Source: Agrypnia vestita
Taxonomy: Eukaryota > Arthropoda > Insecta > Trichoptera > Phryganeidae
Length of the DNA stretch: 64,000 nt
NCBI GenBank assembly: GCA_016648135.1
Contig: JADDOH010002557.1
Coordinates: 41,618 to 105,617 of the forward strand
Reading direction: 5' to 3'
In this document: positions 33,747 through 46,411 of the stretch, piece by piece
Layout of the letters: every line of letters begins with the position of its first letter
Numbering within the stretch: position 1 is the stretch's first letter
The notes under the pieces: model-generated
What the model was told of the DNA's origin: nothing
Databases searched by the model: none
Seen by the model: only the letters and a program-made list of their open reading frames with translations
Translations under genes and position numbers: made by a program

Positions 33747-35300
33747 TTCGTCACTCTCTGTAATGAAATCCAAGGAACCGAGCAATTTATTTCGTTATAC
33801 AGAGTTTTCATTATAAAGAGTGAAGAACAAAATTAACTTGTATCCGTATAATTAAAGCATAAATATTTTATTAGTTATGTTATAACTAATTAAACTATAT
33901 AAATAACAACTTCGTTTACACTCTTCTGTTGATGCTTCTTTGATGCTGGGTGGATCGGGCTCCTTTGTTTTTCCTTCTCGTCTTCTTGATCCTGTTCTTC
34001 CTTAACACTTTTCAAGATTTCCGCATCGGTAAACTCAGCTGTTGTGGCCAAATCCTCATTCACTGCAGCGAAGCTCTTCAGCTTTTCGGAAGTAAAGGTG
34101 ACTTACATATTAATCTGCTAGATCCACTCACCTAGCGGCAGATCCTGTGGCGGTTCACATTCTATTTTTGTGGAGCAGTCAGACTGTAGCCCTGTGTAGC
34201 GAAAATAATACTGGATAGTTGTTTCTATCACCTCTTTCCAGGCTTTGCTCAGAAGAACCCATGCATCCGGTGTATTATTAGAGACCTTGTCGCCTGAGTC
34301 GATCTCGTTAAGTTTTTAATAGCACTTTAGTTGGTTAGCGGCAAAGCACTTGTGTTGGCAGGGAAAAAAGTAGCTCGATATTCCGAGGATTAGGATTGAT
34401 GGGGTGAGTGAAACAGTTGTCCACCATCAATAGAATTTTTCTTCCCTTCAGATTGTATCCCATCTTTACACTACCTCTCCGAAAAATTAGGATGTCGTCC
34501 ATGTTGACTTCTTGATCTTGTAGGTAACTTGAAATTCTTGAAACTGCGTGGATTTTTTAACTTTCCGATAATCATTATAGACGTACCAGTATAAATTGGC
34601 GTGCGAGGGAGGGCGTCCCTGTCAAGTAACAGAAGTTGCCAGGGTGTTTATTTATTTATTTATAATTTATTTATAAATTTATTACACAATAAATACATAA
34701 TGTACAGAATGTCCGGGGACCAATGTCAGAGCCTTTAATAGAAATTTGGTCAGGCAACACTAAAGAAACGAACCAGTAATGGCGACCGCTCTATCTGTCA
34801 ACCTGTCAAACGTTAATATCGGTCCATTATTTGCTTTTTCAGCTTCGCAAAACTTTAATACTTCATTGGCAACTGTTCTTGCACCATCCCAGACTGTTTT
34901 GGATGTTTTGGACATAATAATTCAGTGTATATTGGTAATCAAGATGTCACAGCTCCCGAGCAAATACGAAATTGAACTGAATTACAGGGCGAGGGGTTAC
35001 CGCCAGGTGCGGGTGGGGCGGGTTTTAGTTTTTTACGTTGAGCAAGCAATAGTTTTATTTTTCTATACGATTTATCACTCTACACATTCATCCGCTAGCA
35101 CTAGTAACATGCTCTTTAAGAAACGGACTTTCTAGATGTCCCTTTTTCGCCGAAATTGCACCGATTTTTTCGCTATACAGAGTGAGCCATTTCATTATGG
35201 AGAGTGAATTAATAATATATGGGTTCTTATGGAAAACCAAAAAAGTCTGGATTTTTACGTTATTTTTAGTATGTAGCGGAATTATCTATAACTAAATAAA
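33747..35300 (-). pseudogene. Tigger (pogo) transposon, minus orientation, decayed
   Basis: The 3' terminus CGTCACTCTCTGTAATGAA is on the left. Minus-strand fragments include WVLLSKAWKEVIETTIQYY and DLATTAEFTDAEIL, the C-terminal part of a CENP-B-like DDE transposase also seen at 54955-55290. It is interrupted by another repeat at 34595-35095. The 5' end near 35300 is indistinct. Confidence 0.7.
34595..35095. repeat. Inserted repeat, copy inverted to 42460-43154
   Basis: Shares GGCGTGCGAGGGAGGGCGTC, GTACAGAATGTCCGG, GATGTCACAGCTCCCG and GGGCGGGTTTTAGTT blocks, in reverse order, with 42460-43154. It lies inside the Tigger copy and so is younger. It lacks the 250-bp insertion present in the other copy. 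Confidence 0.75.
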
Positions 35301-35461
35301 AATAAATTACGTTCTGTTTTTTTTTTTCACGAGTATGTACAGCTAGTATGTAATATAATTAGTTTTGTTTGCTGCATGCCATATCGACAGGGTTTGCCAA
35401 GGTTCGATCCCTATTGCCAGTAATTTAGTTTTTTGTCTTGAATTCAAACGAAATTATTATA

Positions 35462-35973
35462 CAGTCGTCACAGCCTGTAACGAAACTCCCTATACCGACT
35501 TACTTGATTTTGCATAAGAAACTACGTATTATTTCACCCTCTATAATGAAATTGCTCACTCTCTATAGCGAAAAAATCGTTACACTCCCGCCGAAAAAGG
35601 GACATCTAGAAAGCCCATTTCGTGGAATTTTCATACCTCAGGGCACACAGAATACTTACGGGAGACCCATGATGTTGACTGGAACATTATAAACGGCTGG
35701 CTAGAGGGTGTGACCAGATTTTTTTTAAAAATGACACCAGACAAGACTCTCAGAATGAATCAAATAGAAAAATAAAACTAATGGTTATCGGAAATTCGAA
35801 AAATTTACGCAGTTTCAAGAATTTCAAGTGTAATACAATGGTATAAATAAATTATTTGTGCTTTAGCTACACGGATACAAGTTAATTTTATTCCTTACTC
35901 TTTATATCGAAAACCCTCTATAACAAAATAATTTGCTCGGTCCCTTGGATTTCGTTACAGAGAGTGACGTGTG
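35462..35973 (+). mobile_element. Deleted Tigger copy, plus orientation
   Basis: Termini CAGTCGTCACAGCCTGTAAC and (reverse complement) CACACGTCACTCTCTGTAAC, each next to TA. It retains a transposase-derived stretch (GGGACATCTAGAAAGCCCATT region) and the 3' end, with the catalytic part removed. It sits head-to-head with the copy at 33747-35300. Confidence 0.8.
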
Positions 35974-36065
35974 TATTTAGATATTACTGGAACGGTAAAT
36001 AGTAATCAAGTGCATTTCGTGGTCTTGCATTTTCGCTACATGATTTCGCTATATGCCCCGTATAT

Positions 36066-36477
36066 AGGGTATCCCGTATCTCGACGTCAAGCCGAAATGG
36101 GGTGACAGGCCACGTCATAATAGTTATCAGAAAAATATTTATAAAAATAAAAAAAACAGTCAGTTAAAACTGGGCAAAATATTGATTTTGAATACTTGGT
36201 TTGGTCAAAAAGTGTCATTTTCTTCCAAGCTGGAGCAGTTGCTTTGAATTTTGGACAAAAGTTTACAGAAGCATTATTCAGGATTACATAATAATAAAGA
36301 AAAAAAACTTTTGTAGCAACAGGAGTGAAAAGACCGTCACAGGGTGTAGATTTTTTTGATTTTTTTAAATGTTTATAGTTTTTAAAACACATGATCTAGA
36401 TTTTTTTAAATATTTTTCTGATAACTATTATGACTTTTGACCGATTTCGGCTTGACGTTGAGATACGGGTCACCCTG
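36066..36477. mobile_element. MITE with long inverted repeats
   Basis: Left GGGTATCCCGTATCTCGACG, right (reverse complement) GGGTGACCCGTATCTCAACG, continuing through GTCAAGCCGAAAT and TCATAATAGTTATCAGAAAA for ~80 bp. Non-coding. Confidence 0.8.
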
Positions 36478-36479
36478 TA

Positions 36480-37590
36480 CACCATACAAGTTCTGTTGAA
36501 ATGAAAATTTTGTCCTGAATGCGCAAAAAATAACTTTAAAAAAATAAAAAATTAGAGCGTTTTAATTGGCTATTTTCAGAACTTAGATCAATGCAGTGCT
36601 TTGTTCTCAAGTGTATTTTTAAACCTTTGTAAGAACCTTGGCTGATTTTTAGCGTGTAAGCACAATGAGCATTTCGCGCAGTTGTCTTCGTCATCACCAC
36701 TGTTCTCATTTTATATTTCTTTAATAGAATTACTTGTTCAATTAAAACCGTGTGTGTAATGCAGTATGTTTTATTGCCTTATAGTACCTATTTTTATCTT
36801 TGAATAAAATATTGTATTGTCTATAGTTCGCATATCGTATACATTATATTCTCTTTTCTATGGTGTACATAAAATGGATAAAATCGTTTGTCAAACTTGC
36901 AAAGAAAATATTGTGATTTTTAAATTGGAATTACTCGTTTAATATAAATAAATATAATTGTGCGACATTATTTTATAACATTATTAGAATCAGAATACTC
37001 AATTATACCGAAAAAAGTTGTTAATATTTCATGGAACTCCCAACACCCTATTCTGCATTACAGCCAAATCTATTTATTCTCGTAAATGTAATATAAACAT
37101 TTAATCTATCATCTGAACAATGTCTATTTACTTATGTCTATTTAATAGAGCAACGACAAAAACACACAACGCACGTATTGACTTGAGCGAGTCAAATGAC
37201 ATTAACAATTGATGACCAGCAAACGCAGCCAGCGTGGCGGGGTGGGTGCAGAGTGTGGTAGCGGGTGAGTCAGTGTCAAACGACTCGTACGCACCCGCAC
37301 CTTGCAAAAACGCGATTTCCAAGAAATTTTTCATGTACTTACTTTTTTTAAATTTTCCGGATCCGGCAAATTGGTGCCAAATCCGGTAGACGTCTAATGA
37401 GCCGGATCCGCCGGATTACCGGATCCAGTTTTCCGGATTGCAATCGCTACATTTAAAAGTTATTATGCTACAACTTGTTCAAGGAGATGATGGATGGATG
37501 ATGAGAGAGATCACAATGTGAAAGAATTATAACAGCTGATTGACTCATAAATATCAAAGATGTTCAAACACCCTTTATTAAATATTGTTC
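36480..37590. other. AT-rich region
   Basis: No gene or element ends recognised. A short ATCCGG-rich patch (37363-37440) has several TCCGGA repeats. Confidence 0.45.
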
Positions 37591-37599
37591 GTTAGAGTG

Positions 37600-38480
37600 C
37601 TTCTTTACCTTCTCGGATGTCCCGCAAGGATCAAACCTGGGTCCATTGATGTTTTCGATTTTTATTAATAATATAAAGAATGTAATTTTAAAATCGCGCT
37701 TTCTGTTATTTGCGGATGACTTAAAGCTTTTCTTAAATGTGTCAACTTTGGACAATTTTCATCTTCTCCAAGCAGATATATCAAATATATGTGAATGGGG
37801 AAGACGAAACAAACTTTTGTTTAATGTTTCCAAGTGTTCGGTTACATCCTTCAGTAGGGCCCAAAAAACTCTATTTTATCATTACAAAATGAACGACCAA
37901 AATCTGACAAAAACATTGAATGTTAAAGATCTGGGTGTTAGATTTGTGAGCAACCTAACATTTCACGATCACATGGAAACGATGAGTGGTAATGCTTTGA
38001 GAATGTTAGGATTTGTTATGCGTACTGCCAGGGTTTTCGAGAATACCCGCGTACTGAGGACTCTTTACAACTCCTTGGTGCAAAGTAGACTTGAGAGTGG
38101 CTCAATGATTTGGGGGCCACATGAGACAAGTACTCTCTTATGGTGGAGAAAGTACAAAAGAAGTTACACAAGAGAGTAGGGCATTATCCTTGACTCTACC
38201 CTACTCCAACCGAGTTTCTCCAGGGTATGCTTGGCTACAATAGTTTAGAGACTAGAAGGAATGTGTATCTGATTACACATTTTTTGTTGTTGTTGTTGCC
38301 CTGAAATTACGCATTCCAATTCACATTCCAATATACAGGACCAACCTGCTGATGGTTATGCCTGTTGGAAGAGCTACCGCTATGCTGAACAATATCGCTT
38401 TGAGTATTGATATATTTCATGTGTCTGAAGGGGTTTTCCGAAGCAGGATTCTCCTACACCTTCGACCAGATTTTATGTTA
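37600..38480 (+). pseudogene. Jockey-like LINE RT fragment
   Basis: Begins at VPQGSNLGPLMFSIFIN (37617 onward), continues with FLLFADDLKLF (catalytic FADD), NKLLFNVSKCSV and LYNSLVQSRLESGSMIWGP, open to 38179. It then goes on through frameshifts and a stop to about 38480. These are palm-to-thumb blocks of a jockey-group RT. The 5' half with the endonuclease is absent. Confidence 0.8.
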
Positions 38481-38537
38481 TTTTTAATTATTTAAATATT
38501 CTTATTTTAATATATATATAATATCTTCATAATATGT

Positions 38538-38706
38538 ATGTGTTACAGCGAATTTGCATTTTTAGTGAGACTATACTTTCACTAGTAAAAATGTACTTTT
38601 CCCGGTCGGGCAGAGTGGGGGCAGTGAAAACATCTAAATCTACGAATTCTCAGATTCACTACACATAATCCGTGAAAATACATTACTCAAAGCATAGACA
38701 ATATAT
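38538..38706. repeat. Dispersed repeat, copy 2 (with 21838-22023)
   Basis: Same orientation and block order as the copy at 21838, directly after the LINE fragment. A hairpin (GTCCTATTTTAA and inverse) lies just to the right near 38790-38830. Confidence 0.7.
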
Positions 38707-38759
38707 CGGTGAAACCATCAATTTGTACACGTAATTCTTAAAGCGTAGAAAGTATAAAG

Positions 38760-39868
38760 GCGGCACTACACTAGACGATTTTTATTCATTTTGAGGTCCT
38801 ATTTTAACTCCTAAATTAAAATAGGACAGCGGCACCGCAAAACGAATGCGAATCGCGAAGTAAGGTGTCGGCTGAAAGATCGCGCACTCGGGTTTTTTAT
38901 GATATCTGACGACTGCCGGAACAAAACGAGGTTATGTCACCATGTAAATATTGGGGGGGTTAAGGGAAAATTTTTATTATTGAATATGTATTTTGTCAAT
39001 TAAGTTTATTAAATATGTTTTTTTTATAACAATACAACAAAAGTTTATTTCTTACAAATATAGAAACATAAATAAACATACACCCGGTATTATTAATTTT
39101 AAATGAACCTTTAAAAGTGCGTCAAGTAACAAACACTCGATGCGAAAAATACAAAAATCAAAGAGATTCTAAGTCATCATTTACGTTTGAATTCATTCAG
39201 ATTCTTCCGCATTTCCAATTTTCTATCTTTTTATCAAAAATGTGTCTAATGTCGTTTGCGTTTCTTGTTTGCGCACGTGTAAGCACGGGTGGTAGACGTA
39301 CAACATAAAGTGCGCGGTTTTTAAGTTCGCAAACTTACTCGGCTCGACGTCGGTGACAGACGTGAAGCTTGCTCACACCGTATCATTTTTATGAGTTTAA
39401 TCGACTGTCTTTTGAATTATAAGATGATCAGAATTTCGTAAGTGTTCGCGATTAAAATTTTAAAAATATATTACGTTTTAGTTACCTACCTAAACTAATC
39501 ATTGAATATCAAAGACCAGTCCAGAAGTGTGACAGTTCGAGAAACAGAACTATCGCCACAGAATAGAGAATATGCTATCGCTCAAAGGATAAAAATTAGA
39601 AATACTGTCGCTTTGTGATGACTTTGGACTAGACTAGTGTAGAATGAGACACAAAACGCAAAATAAATTTTGAAAAACAAGGTCCATGTGCCATTAGAAT
39701 CTTGTTATAAAATCATATAATGAAGAATTGGTGCAGACGAAACTTTCAACACTTCAAAATGACTATTTTAATAATATCCGTTACCTACATAATGTTGATT
39801 TGCACAGAAGAAATTAATAATGCAGTAAGAACCTTGTTCACGCAATGACTTATTAAATTGTTATTCAA
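38760..39868. other. Mostly unassigned region
   Basis: Weak matches between CACTACACTAGAC near 38765 and its inverse near 39640 hint at an old terminal-repeat element, too faint to call. The + frame at 39117-39308 has no motif. Confidence 0.35.
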
Positions 39869-40829
39869 GGCCCGGTTGTTTCAATTTGGATAAATAAAAG
39901 TTCGTTTAAAAGCATAGATTTTTACGGAAACGGATTTCAGACTTGTCAAATTTAATTTTTGACAGTTCGGAAACCAATAAATTCACTAGTAAGTGCAAGT
40001 TAAAATATTGTATTCATTTCTATTGGTGAAAAACTCTTTGAATATGATAAGAATGACCTTGAATATACTTTCTCTAAAATGCCAGTGAATGATGGACTCA
40101 CTAGAAAATCAGATTCACTGTAACATATGCATTGAATTTTAAGTTTGTAATGTACATATTATGGAATAAATAAATAAATTGAAAATTGAATTGTTGGAAA
40201 GTTCTGAATTGTGAATATATACAAGAAGTTATAACGTCTCGTGAGGAAGAGTCTAGCTTAGAAGAGTAGATGAATTGATGGAGTTAGCCGAAAAACTGCC
40301 TGAAACTGAAGACATCGAAAATGACAATAAAAATGACATTGAAAAAACTGATCCGACTTCTAAATCATTAGATTATTTTCATTGGAAAATCAATTAACGA
40401 ACAAAATCATTGCTGACCGTGAAAACCATAATGGATAGATCAATTGAATTTAAACAAGAAGCATCCCCGCGAATGCCAGGGATTACTGCACACATAGTTT
40501 ATTAGGGCTAAATCCAAGATTATTGTCAATATAACAGATCCTTCTGAAAGTAAGTATCTTCAGTATAGTTGGGTGTCCTGATTTTAAAATAAAACAGAAT
40601 TGATGCTAAAATAAGTATTAAAGAAAATATAACACTTTAAATTTTCGAAAATTGCACGGTTGACGCATAAGTACCTGTGAAAGGCTAGAGACCCATTGCA
40701 TCAATTTGGTTTATTGTAATTTTTCGTTTAAAAGATTTTTGCATTTTCCACCAATCAAATAACCCGTTTTCGTAAAAATCTATGCTTTAAACGAACTATT
40801 ATTATAAACCAAATAGATACGACCGGCTC
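39869..40829. mobile_element. PIF/Harbinger-like element
   Basis: Termini GGCCCGGTTGTTTCAATTTG and (reverse complement) GAGCCGGTCGTATCTATTTG, extending to a shared TTCGTTTAAA.GCATAGATT block. TAA follows on the right (40830-40832), CAA precedes on the left, suggesting a mutated 3-bp duplication. A short acidic + frame (~40280-40397) may be a relic of an element protein. Confidence 0.65.
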
Positions 40830-41381
40830 TAAGCGGAAAACAACATTTTTAGTCTTATCGTGTCATGTACGATTTTTCATGTACTTTATTCCGAAAGTCG
40901 CAAGACGATGTTTGGACATTTTCATGGTCTGAAATTAAAATGTAAATTAGAAGGTTCAATTAAAGTGCAGGCACACTGTTTTCAATATACGTTACCAGTT
41001 CGATATATTCGCAGACAAATATTCAGCCACAATAAATTGTAGGGTTTAAGGATACGAATAACCACGACAAAATATGTACCTACGCAAGATGAAGCAATAC
41101 CAATCTACATTGGTATTGGATGAAGGCTGTATTCCCATGTTCTGGAATGTTTATGCTACATTCGAGCGATCAAGTTCTGAATAGAAAATAACATATTAAA
41201 TTTATTATCATCATATTTACCGTTAAGAATGTGGACTTTCGAAAATCTATAAGTCTTCTTTTTGAAGGAAGAACGCCAAGAGAGTCACGCACTGTAACTA
41301 ATTTACGAAATCGAAACTCGACAGCTCGAAATGGCTCGAAACTAGTCCAACCGGCTTTCGTGCTCTTCACAGAATATAGAA

Positions 41382-41930
41382 TAGGGATGGGTAAAAAATA
41401 TCAATATATCGATATATTTTTTTTAAATATCGATATTTATCGTCCATATATTTTTTCGCGATAAATCGAATATCGATATTTTTTTTTAGATATATCGATA
41501 TTTTTTTGGGATAACCGATATTTTTTTGGGTATCTTTTTCACTTTTTTTTGGTCAACGAATATATTTTTTTTTCGATATATCGATAGTTTTTTCCCAATA
41601 TATATCGATATACTTTTTTCGATATATCGATATTTTTTTCCGATATATCGATTTTTTTTTTGGTGACCTTTTTTTGGGTATCTTTTTTTTCTGGCGACCT
41701 TTTTTCACTTTTTGTCTGGCGACCTTTTTTTGGTCATCGATATTTTTTCTCGGATAATCGATAGTATTAATGTAAGGGGAATAGCCAAAAGCTTATTCCC
41801 GTTACATTTTTGAAAAAAAATATCGATAAATATCGATATATTTTTCGCAATGTATATCGATTATTTTCGATACTTTTTGAAAATATCGATTCGATATATA
41901 TCGATATTTTTTTTCGTTTACCCATCCCTA
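41382..41930. mobile_element. hAT MITE built from ATCGAT repeats
   Basis: Termini TAGGGATGGGTAAA at both ends in inversion and a perfect 8-bp duplication ATATAGAA (41374-41381 and 41931-41938). The interior is a satellite-like run of ATATCGATAT units, with no coding sequence. Confidence 0.88.
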
Positions 41931-42459
41931 ATATAGAATATAGACCAAAAAGTGCTCTTGCCATTAGTGATGTGTTCTAGTGACTAGTGATGGGTCCGCT
42001 CTGTACTAACTACTACAATATAGTACTATAAAAAACATGACATTGAAGTGTAAACTTCACACCTTTTGAAGTGTAGTGAACACTACAAACTACACACTTC
42101 AAAGTTATTGAAAGTACATACTTGCTTCAAATAGTACATTTCATTTTAAAGGTAGATAAATGAAGAAATAAATGGAAACTGGAACAACCCCCCCCCCCCT
42201 CCCAACGGGGTTTTGAAAATTTTCTATTATCACATTTTTCAAGAAGCACTTCTTGTAGATCATTACAATTTTGTATTATGTAGTACATACTACAATTAGT
42301 CCACTTCATTAGTACTACAATTACTTCATACTAATTAATAATTCATAGTTTATACTACAAAACTAGTTTGTAGTCTTCAAACTTGTGAACGTGTGCATGT
42401 TATAGTCTTCATTTTGAAATGTAGTTTTTCCCTTCGCTACTCTGTACTAGAGCAAGACC

Positions 42460-43154
42460 ACAATAACTTTGCGTGCGGCGACTTTGGAACTAAAACCCGC
42501 CCCGCCCGCGCCCGGCAGTAACCCTTCGCCCTGTCATTCAGTTCAATTTCGGGAGCTGTGACATCTTGATTACCAATATACACTGAATAATTATGTCCAA
42601 AACATCCTAAACAGTCCGGGATGGTGCAAGAACAATGGCCAATGAAATATAAAAGTTTTGCGAAGCTGAAAAAGCAAATAATGAACCGATATTACCGTCT
42701 GACAGTTTGACAGATAGAACGGCCACCATTATTGCTTGGTTTCTTTAGTGCTGCCCGACCAAATTTCTGTTAAAGACTACGACACCAGTCACCGGACATT
42801 CTGTACATTATGTCGTCGCTGTATATATAATTAAGCCTATGTGCCGTTTTAGTACATTCTGAGATAAACGAATAAAACTGTATTAAAAAATAATTGAACA
42901 GACTAGATTTATAAAAAATATTTTAAATAATTACTAGACAGACTTGCCAGATGAACGGCAATGTTTTTTTTAGTATATCTCTATTATTCATATGAAAAAT
43001 TGACCAATTGATTCATTCATCTGAGAATGTATTAAACGGCACATTGGCTTAATTATATATACAGCGCGATGTATTGTGTAATAAATTTACGTCCTGGCAA
43101 CTTCTGTTAGGCAACAGGGACGCCCTCCCTCGCACGCCAAGTTATAGTGGTGGC
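42460..43154. mobile_element. Terminal-repeat element, copy of 34595-35095
   Basis: Ends ACCACAATAACTTTGCGTGC and (reverse complement) ACCACTATAACTTGGCGTGC. The internal blocks match 34595-35095 inverted. A ~255-bp MITE (42820-43074) is nested in it. No clear target duplication. Confidence 0.65.
42820..43074. mobile_element. Nested MITE with ~50-bp inverted repeats
   Basis: GCTGTATATATAATTAAGCC at both ends in inversion, continuing into ATGTGCCGTTT. The sister copy at 34680-34720 lacks this insertion and shows an uninterrupted join, which demonstrates insertion here. Confidence 0.85.
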
Positions 43155-43779
43155 ACTATAATACTAATTACTACAATGTAGTACTACATTATAGTAAAGC
43201 ACACACTTAACACGTTTGTAAGTGAACTGCACACTACAAACTACACACTTCAAATTTCACACTTCAAACTGCACATTTCAAATCGCACACTTCAAAACGC
43301 ACACTTCGAACTGCACACTTCAAATTGCACACTTCCAACTGTAGACTTCAAATTACGTCATACTTCAAACTACATACACACTTCAATCTTGTGAAAATTT
43401 TCGGCCGATTTTTAGGTAAGTTGATGTAGTTAAAACTGCCTTTTGAAATCTCAGCCTCCCGTCAGATTTTATGTTTAGGAAAGTTGATGTAGATAAAACG
43501 ACTCTTTTGAATTTTGTAGTACCTACAACAATTAGTTCACTTAATATAGTTTATTGAAGTAGATGAAGTGTGTAATGTTTCGGTACCTACTACAAATGTA
43601 GCGCACACTTTGTAGTCTTCCAAGTGGTGAACGTGTGCGTGTTGTAGTCTTCATTTTGAACTGCTCATTTCACTTTCACCAACGACCGTTAATTAGTTCA
43701 ACAATCGTAATTTAATTTGAATTGAAGAGATGAACGATTGTTAAAAAACAAATTTAAAAATTTATATCTCATAAAAAAA

Positions 43780-44990
43780 TACTAAACGATCACCAATTTG
43801 GATTTCGCGAGCATATGGGTATACAGGATGCTATGGATGAATTAACAAAAATAATATACTCGTCACTAGATGACGGTAAAAAATGTCTAGGTATATTTAT
43901 AGACCTTCGCAAAGCATTCGACAGTATCTCGTATAATAAATTAATTAATAAATTAAATAAGATTGGGTTTATAGGTAAAGTAAAAAATTGAATAGAAAAT
44001 TACCTGAAAGAAAGAAATCAATCTGTAAAATTAGAAAGTACATTAAGTTAAAATAAAACATCAAAATTTGGTTTCAAAATTTATTATTTATGTAAATGAT
44101 ATGTTAAATTTACCTATTGACGGTCACATTTTATCTTATGCTGATGACACAGCCCTAGTTTTTGACTGCAATAATTGGAATGATGTTATAGCTGCAGCTA
44201 ATCGGAGTATAAATATTGTAAAACAATGGTTCGATGAAAACTTATTATCACTAAATACAGAAAAAAACTCACTATATTCCTTTCACATTAAATGAAAAAA
44301 TATTACTTAGTAATAAAGATTCAGACAAATAATTATCCTAATAAAAATAATAATAAAACATGTAGAAACGACTGTTCAGTATTAAACTCAAAAAATAGTA
44401 TTAAATGCTAAGGAATAATAGTTGACTCTAATATTAAATGGAAATTACAAATCGATAAAACTGTAGAAAGATTAAGAAAACTCATATATATATATTTATT
44501 AAAATAAGAAATATTTTAGGAATAAAGTTGTTTAAGACACTATATTACGCTCCAGTCCAGTCAGTTTTACAATATGGTATTAGCTCGTGGGGTAGTGCAT
44601 TCAAAACTACATTGAAATCTTTAGAAGTTGTCCAGAAATTGATTATAAAGATCATTCTTAAAAAACTTATTGATTATCCGACAACAGACCTCTTTAATAA
44701 ATTGCAAATCCTCACATTACAAAGTATTTACCAGCAAAATTGCATACAATATAAATGTTTTCACAGTGAGCTGACCCAAAGAGTGTCAAGTAGCAGAAAT
44801 GTAACACTTGGTAAATTACATATCCCTGTGATACACACTACAACTGTTCAGCATCACTACATATTTAGAGGTGTGAAATGGTTCAACGAATTGCCTGTTG
44901 AAATGAGGACTGAGGAAAATTATGAGGCATTTAAAAAAACGTGAAAAAATACCTTCAGAAATAATTGAATTCTTATTTTATTATATATGT
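43780..44990 (+). pseudogene. CR1/Jockey-type LINE RT, decayed
   Basis: Starts QFGFREHMG, followed by LGIFIDLRKAFDSIS (first catalytic Asp). After a stop and frameshifts come IYVNDMLNL and LSYADDTALVF (catalytic pair), then thumb blocks, then the C-terminal tail 44528-44944. The PQG motif region is deleted. Related to, but clearly older than, the LINE at 3017-5841. Confidence 0.8.
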
Positions 44991-45133
44991 ACCTGTCACT
45001 TACCTATTATTACTAAATTGTCTGTACATATAATTATTACTTAATTGTCTATACATTTTATCATATAATTATTCTTACTATTTTCAAACTATGTTAAACG
45101 CTTGTGCTATGAAAATAGGACTAACTTGCTAGT

Positions 45134-45206
45134 CTGGAGTGAGGTTCGAATCCGCGGCCTTTGGATCACGAGGCGAGTGTCCTAACCACAAAACCAACAA
45201 GCTACA
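45134..45206 (-). tRNA. tRNA-like sequence, degenerate SINE head or pseudogene
   Basis: On the minus strand TTGTGGTTAGGAC resembles box A and GGATTCGAACC resembles box B at tRNA spacing, with CGCCTCGTGATCC between. The T stem and acceptor do not pair well, so this is not a functional tRNA. Confidence 0.45.
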
Positions 45207-45749
45207 ACTTGTTAAAATTAGCGGGACTGGGTTATAATGAATTTCGTCACATAAAAAAATCTCGTGCATAGAAATGTTGGACAAATAATAAATTAATTCC
45301 AAGTAATTAAATTTACCAAAAAAATTTATGACCATCGTTTCAAGTAGCCTTTTCAAGATGGTATTAGTACAATCGCTAAATTTCAAGTTGTAGAGAGACT
45401 ACCTTCTCCAAAAATTATATCATTATTAAGGAGAATCATTGGCTTTGAATTTCCAAACTCATTGAGAAAGTTCAAAATTGAGTAGGAATATAATTAATAT
45501 AATATGAAAAAAATATACTTGATTGAATACCTTTAAGAAAAAAATTTAGCAAATTTACCATTAAAAAATCTAAAACTAATGAGTAACAGATAGGTACACT
45601 TTGTTTATTTAGTTGCAGAATTTATTATGTGTTTTAAGCAGAAATTACCTGTTATTTATGTTTAAGATCGTTTAATGAACAGTAATAACAATTTCAACAC
45701 GTTTCATTGCATATCTACCTAACTGATCCTGAAGATATCTCCGATGGTA

Positions 45750-45893
45750 CAGTTGCCGGCAAACTTCTTGAAATTATTTGACGTGGTGGGGGAATGCGCA
45801 GAAGAGGAAATTTGGGTCTCTTTGGTGGAAAGGTAGATGCGCAAACTTCCCCCCACTACGCCGTAGAATTTCAAGATGTTTGCCGGCTACTGT
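45750..45893. repeat. ~140-bp foldback repeat
   Basis: TACAGTTGCCGGCAAACTTC and TACAGTAGCCGGCAAACATC lie in inversion, with ~45-bp arms including TTGAAATT and GTGGGGG blocks. It lies directly left of the piggyBac element. Confidence 0.75.
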
Positions 45894-46057
45894 ATCATGT
45901 GTCCCTTAACACTAGGTTTACGGGCATTTTTTATACATCTATCTCTACGGCACCCGTCAAATTGACGGATGCACATAAGTACTTCGATTTTTCGTATTAA
46001 ATGATTTATTTAACTGTTTTATTTAACTGAAATCCTCAATTGTTCAATTGAAATGGT

Positions 46058-46411
46058 TTAATTCTTTTTTAGAATACGACGCGTTTCTATTTCTGTGCAG
46101 TCTTTGATATGTTCTAACATGCGCGTATCAATTATTAGTTCGAAGACAGTTCGCACATGACCCGATATCACATTTCTTTTGGAATATCCAGTAGGTCCTG
46201 CGACACCTTTGAATATTGTGTAAATGGGTAGTCTACCGCTGGACCCACTTGCTTCAAAGCCCATCCATTGTGTTCCATCGACAGCAAGTAATTCTGTTGT
46301 ATTGCTTTTGAAGGTGGATGACTTTTTCTCGGAGTCGGTGCTTGAGAAAATGCGCATTCTTTTTTTACCAAGACCTGGAATGTTTTCTTCTTCTGATGAC
46401 TCTTCTGTCAT
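46058..46411 (-). pseudogene. piggyBac transposase N-terminal remnant
   Basis: Encodes 117 residues: an acidic start (TEESSEEEN), a KKR basic stretch, then FKGVAGPTGYSKRNV and FELIIDTRMLEHI. The GPT.Y.KRN...FELIID block opens the dimerisation/catalytic region of piggyBac transposases. The frame stops after ILKKN, before any catalytic Asp. It reads outward to the left end, so the interior is rearranged. Confidence 0.75.

Larger units (their letters stand above)
41988..43660. repeat. Second hAT-like MITE/satellite tract, interrupted
   Basis: Starts TAGTGATGGGTCC, then consists of diverged ACTTCAAACTRCACA and TACTACAATATAGTAC repeats to about 43660. It is split by the element at 42460-43154. 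No matching right terminus was found, so its extent is uncertain. Confidence 0.45.

Noticed and set aside
38760..39660. Possible terminal-repeat element
   Set aside because: Only ~10 bases match in inversion and no target duplication; too weak.
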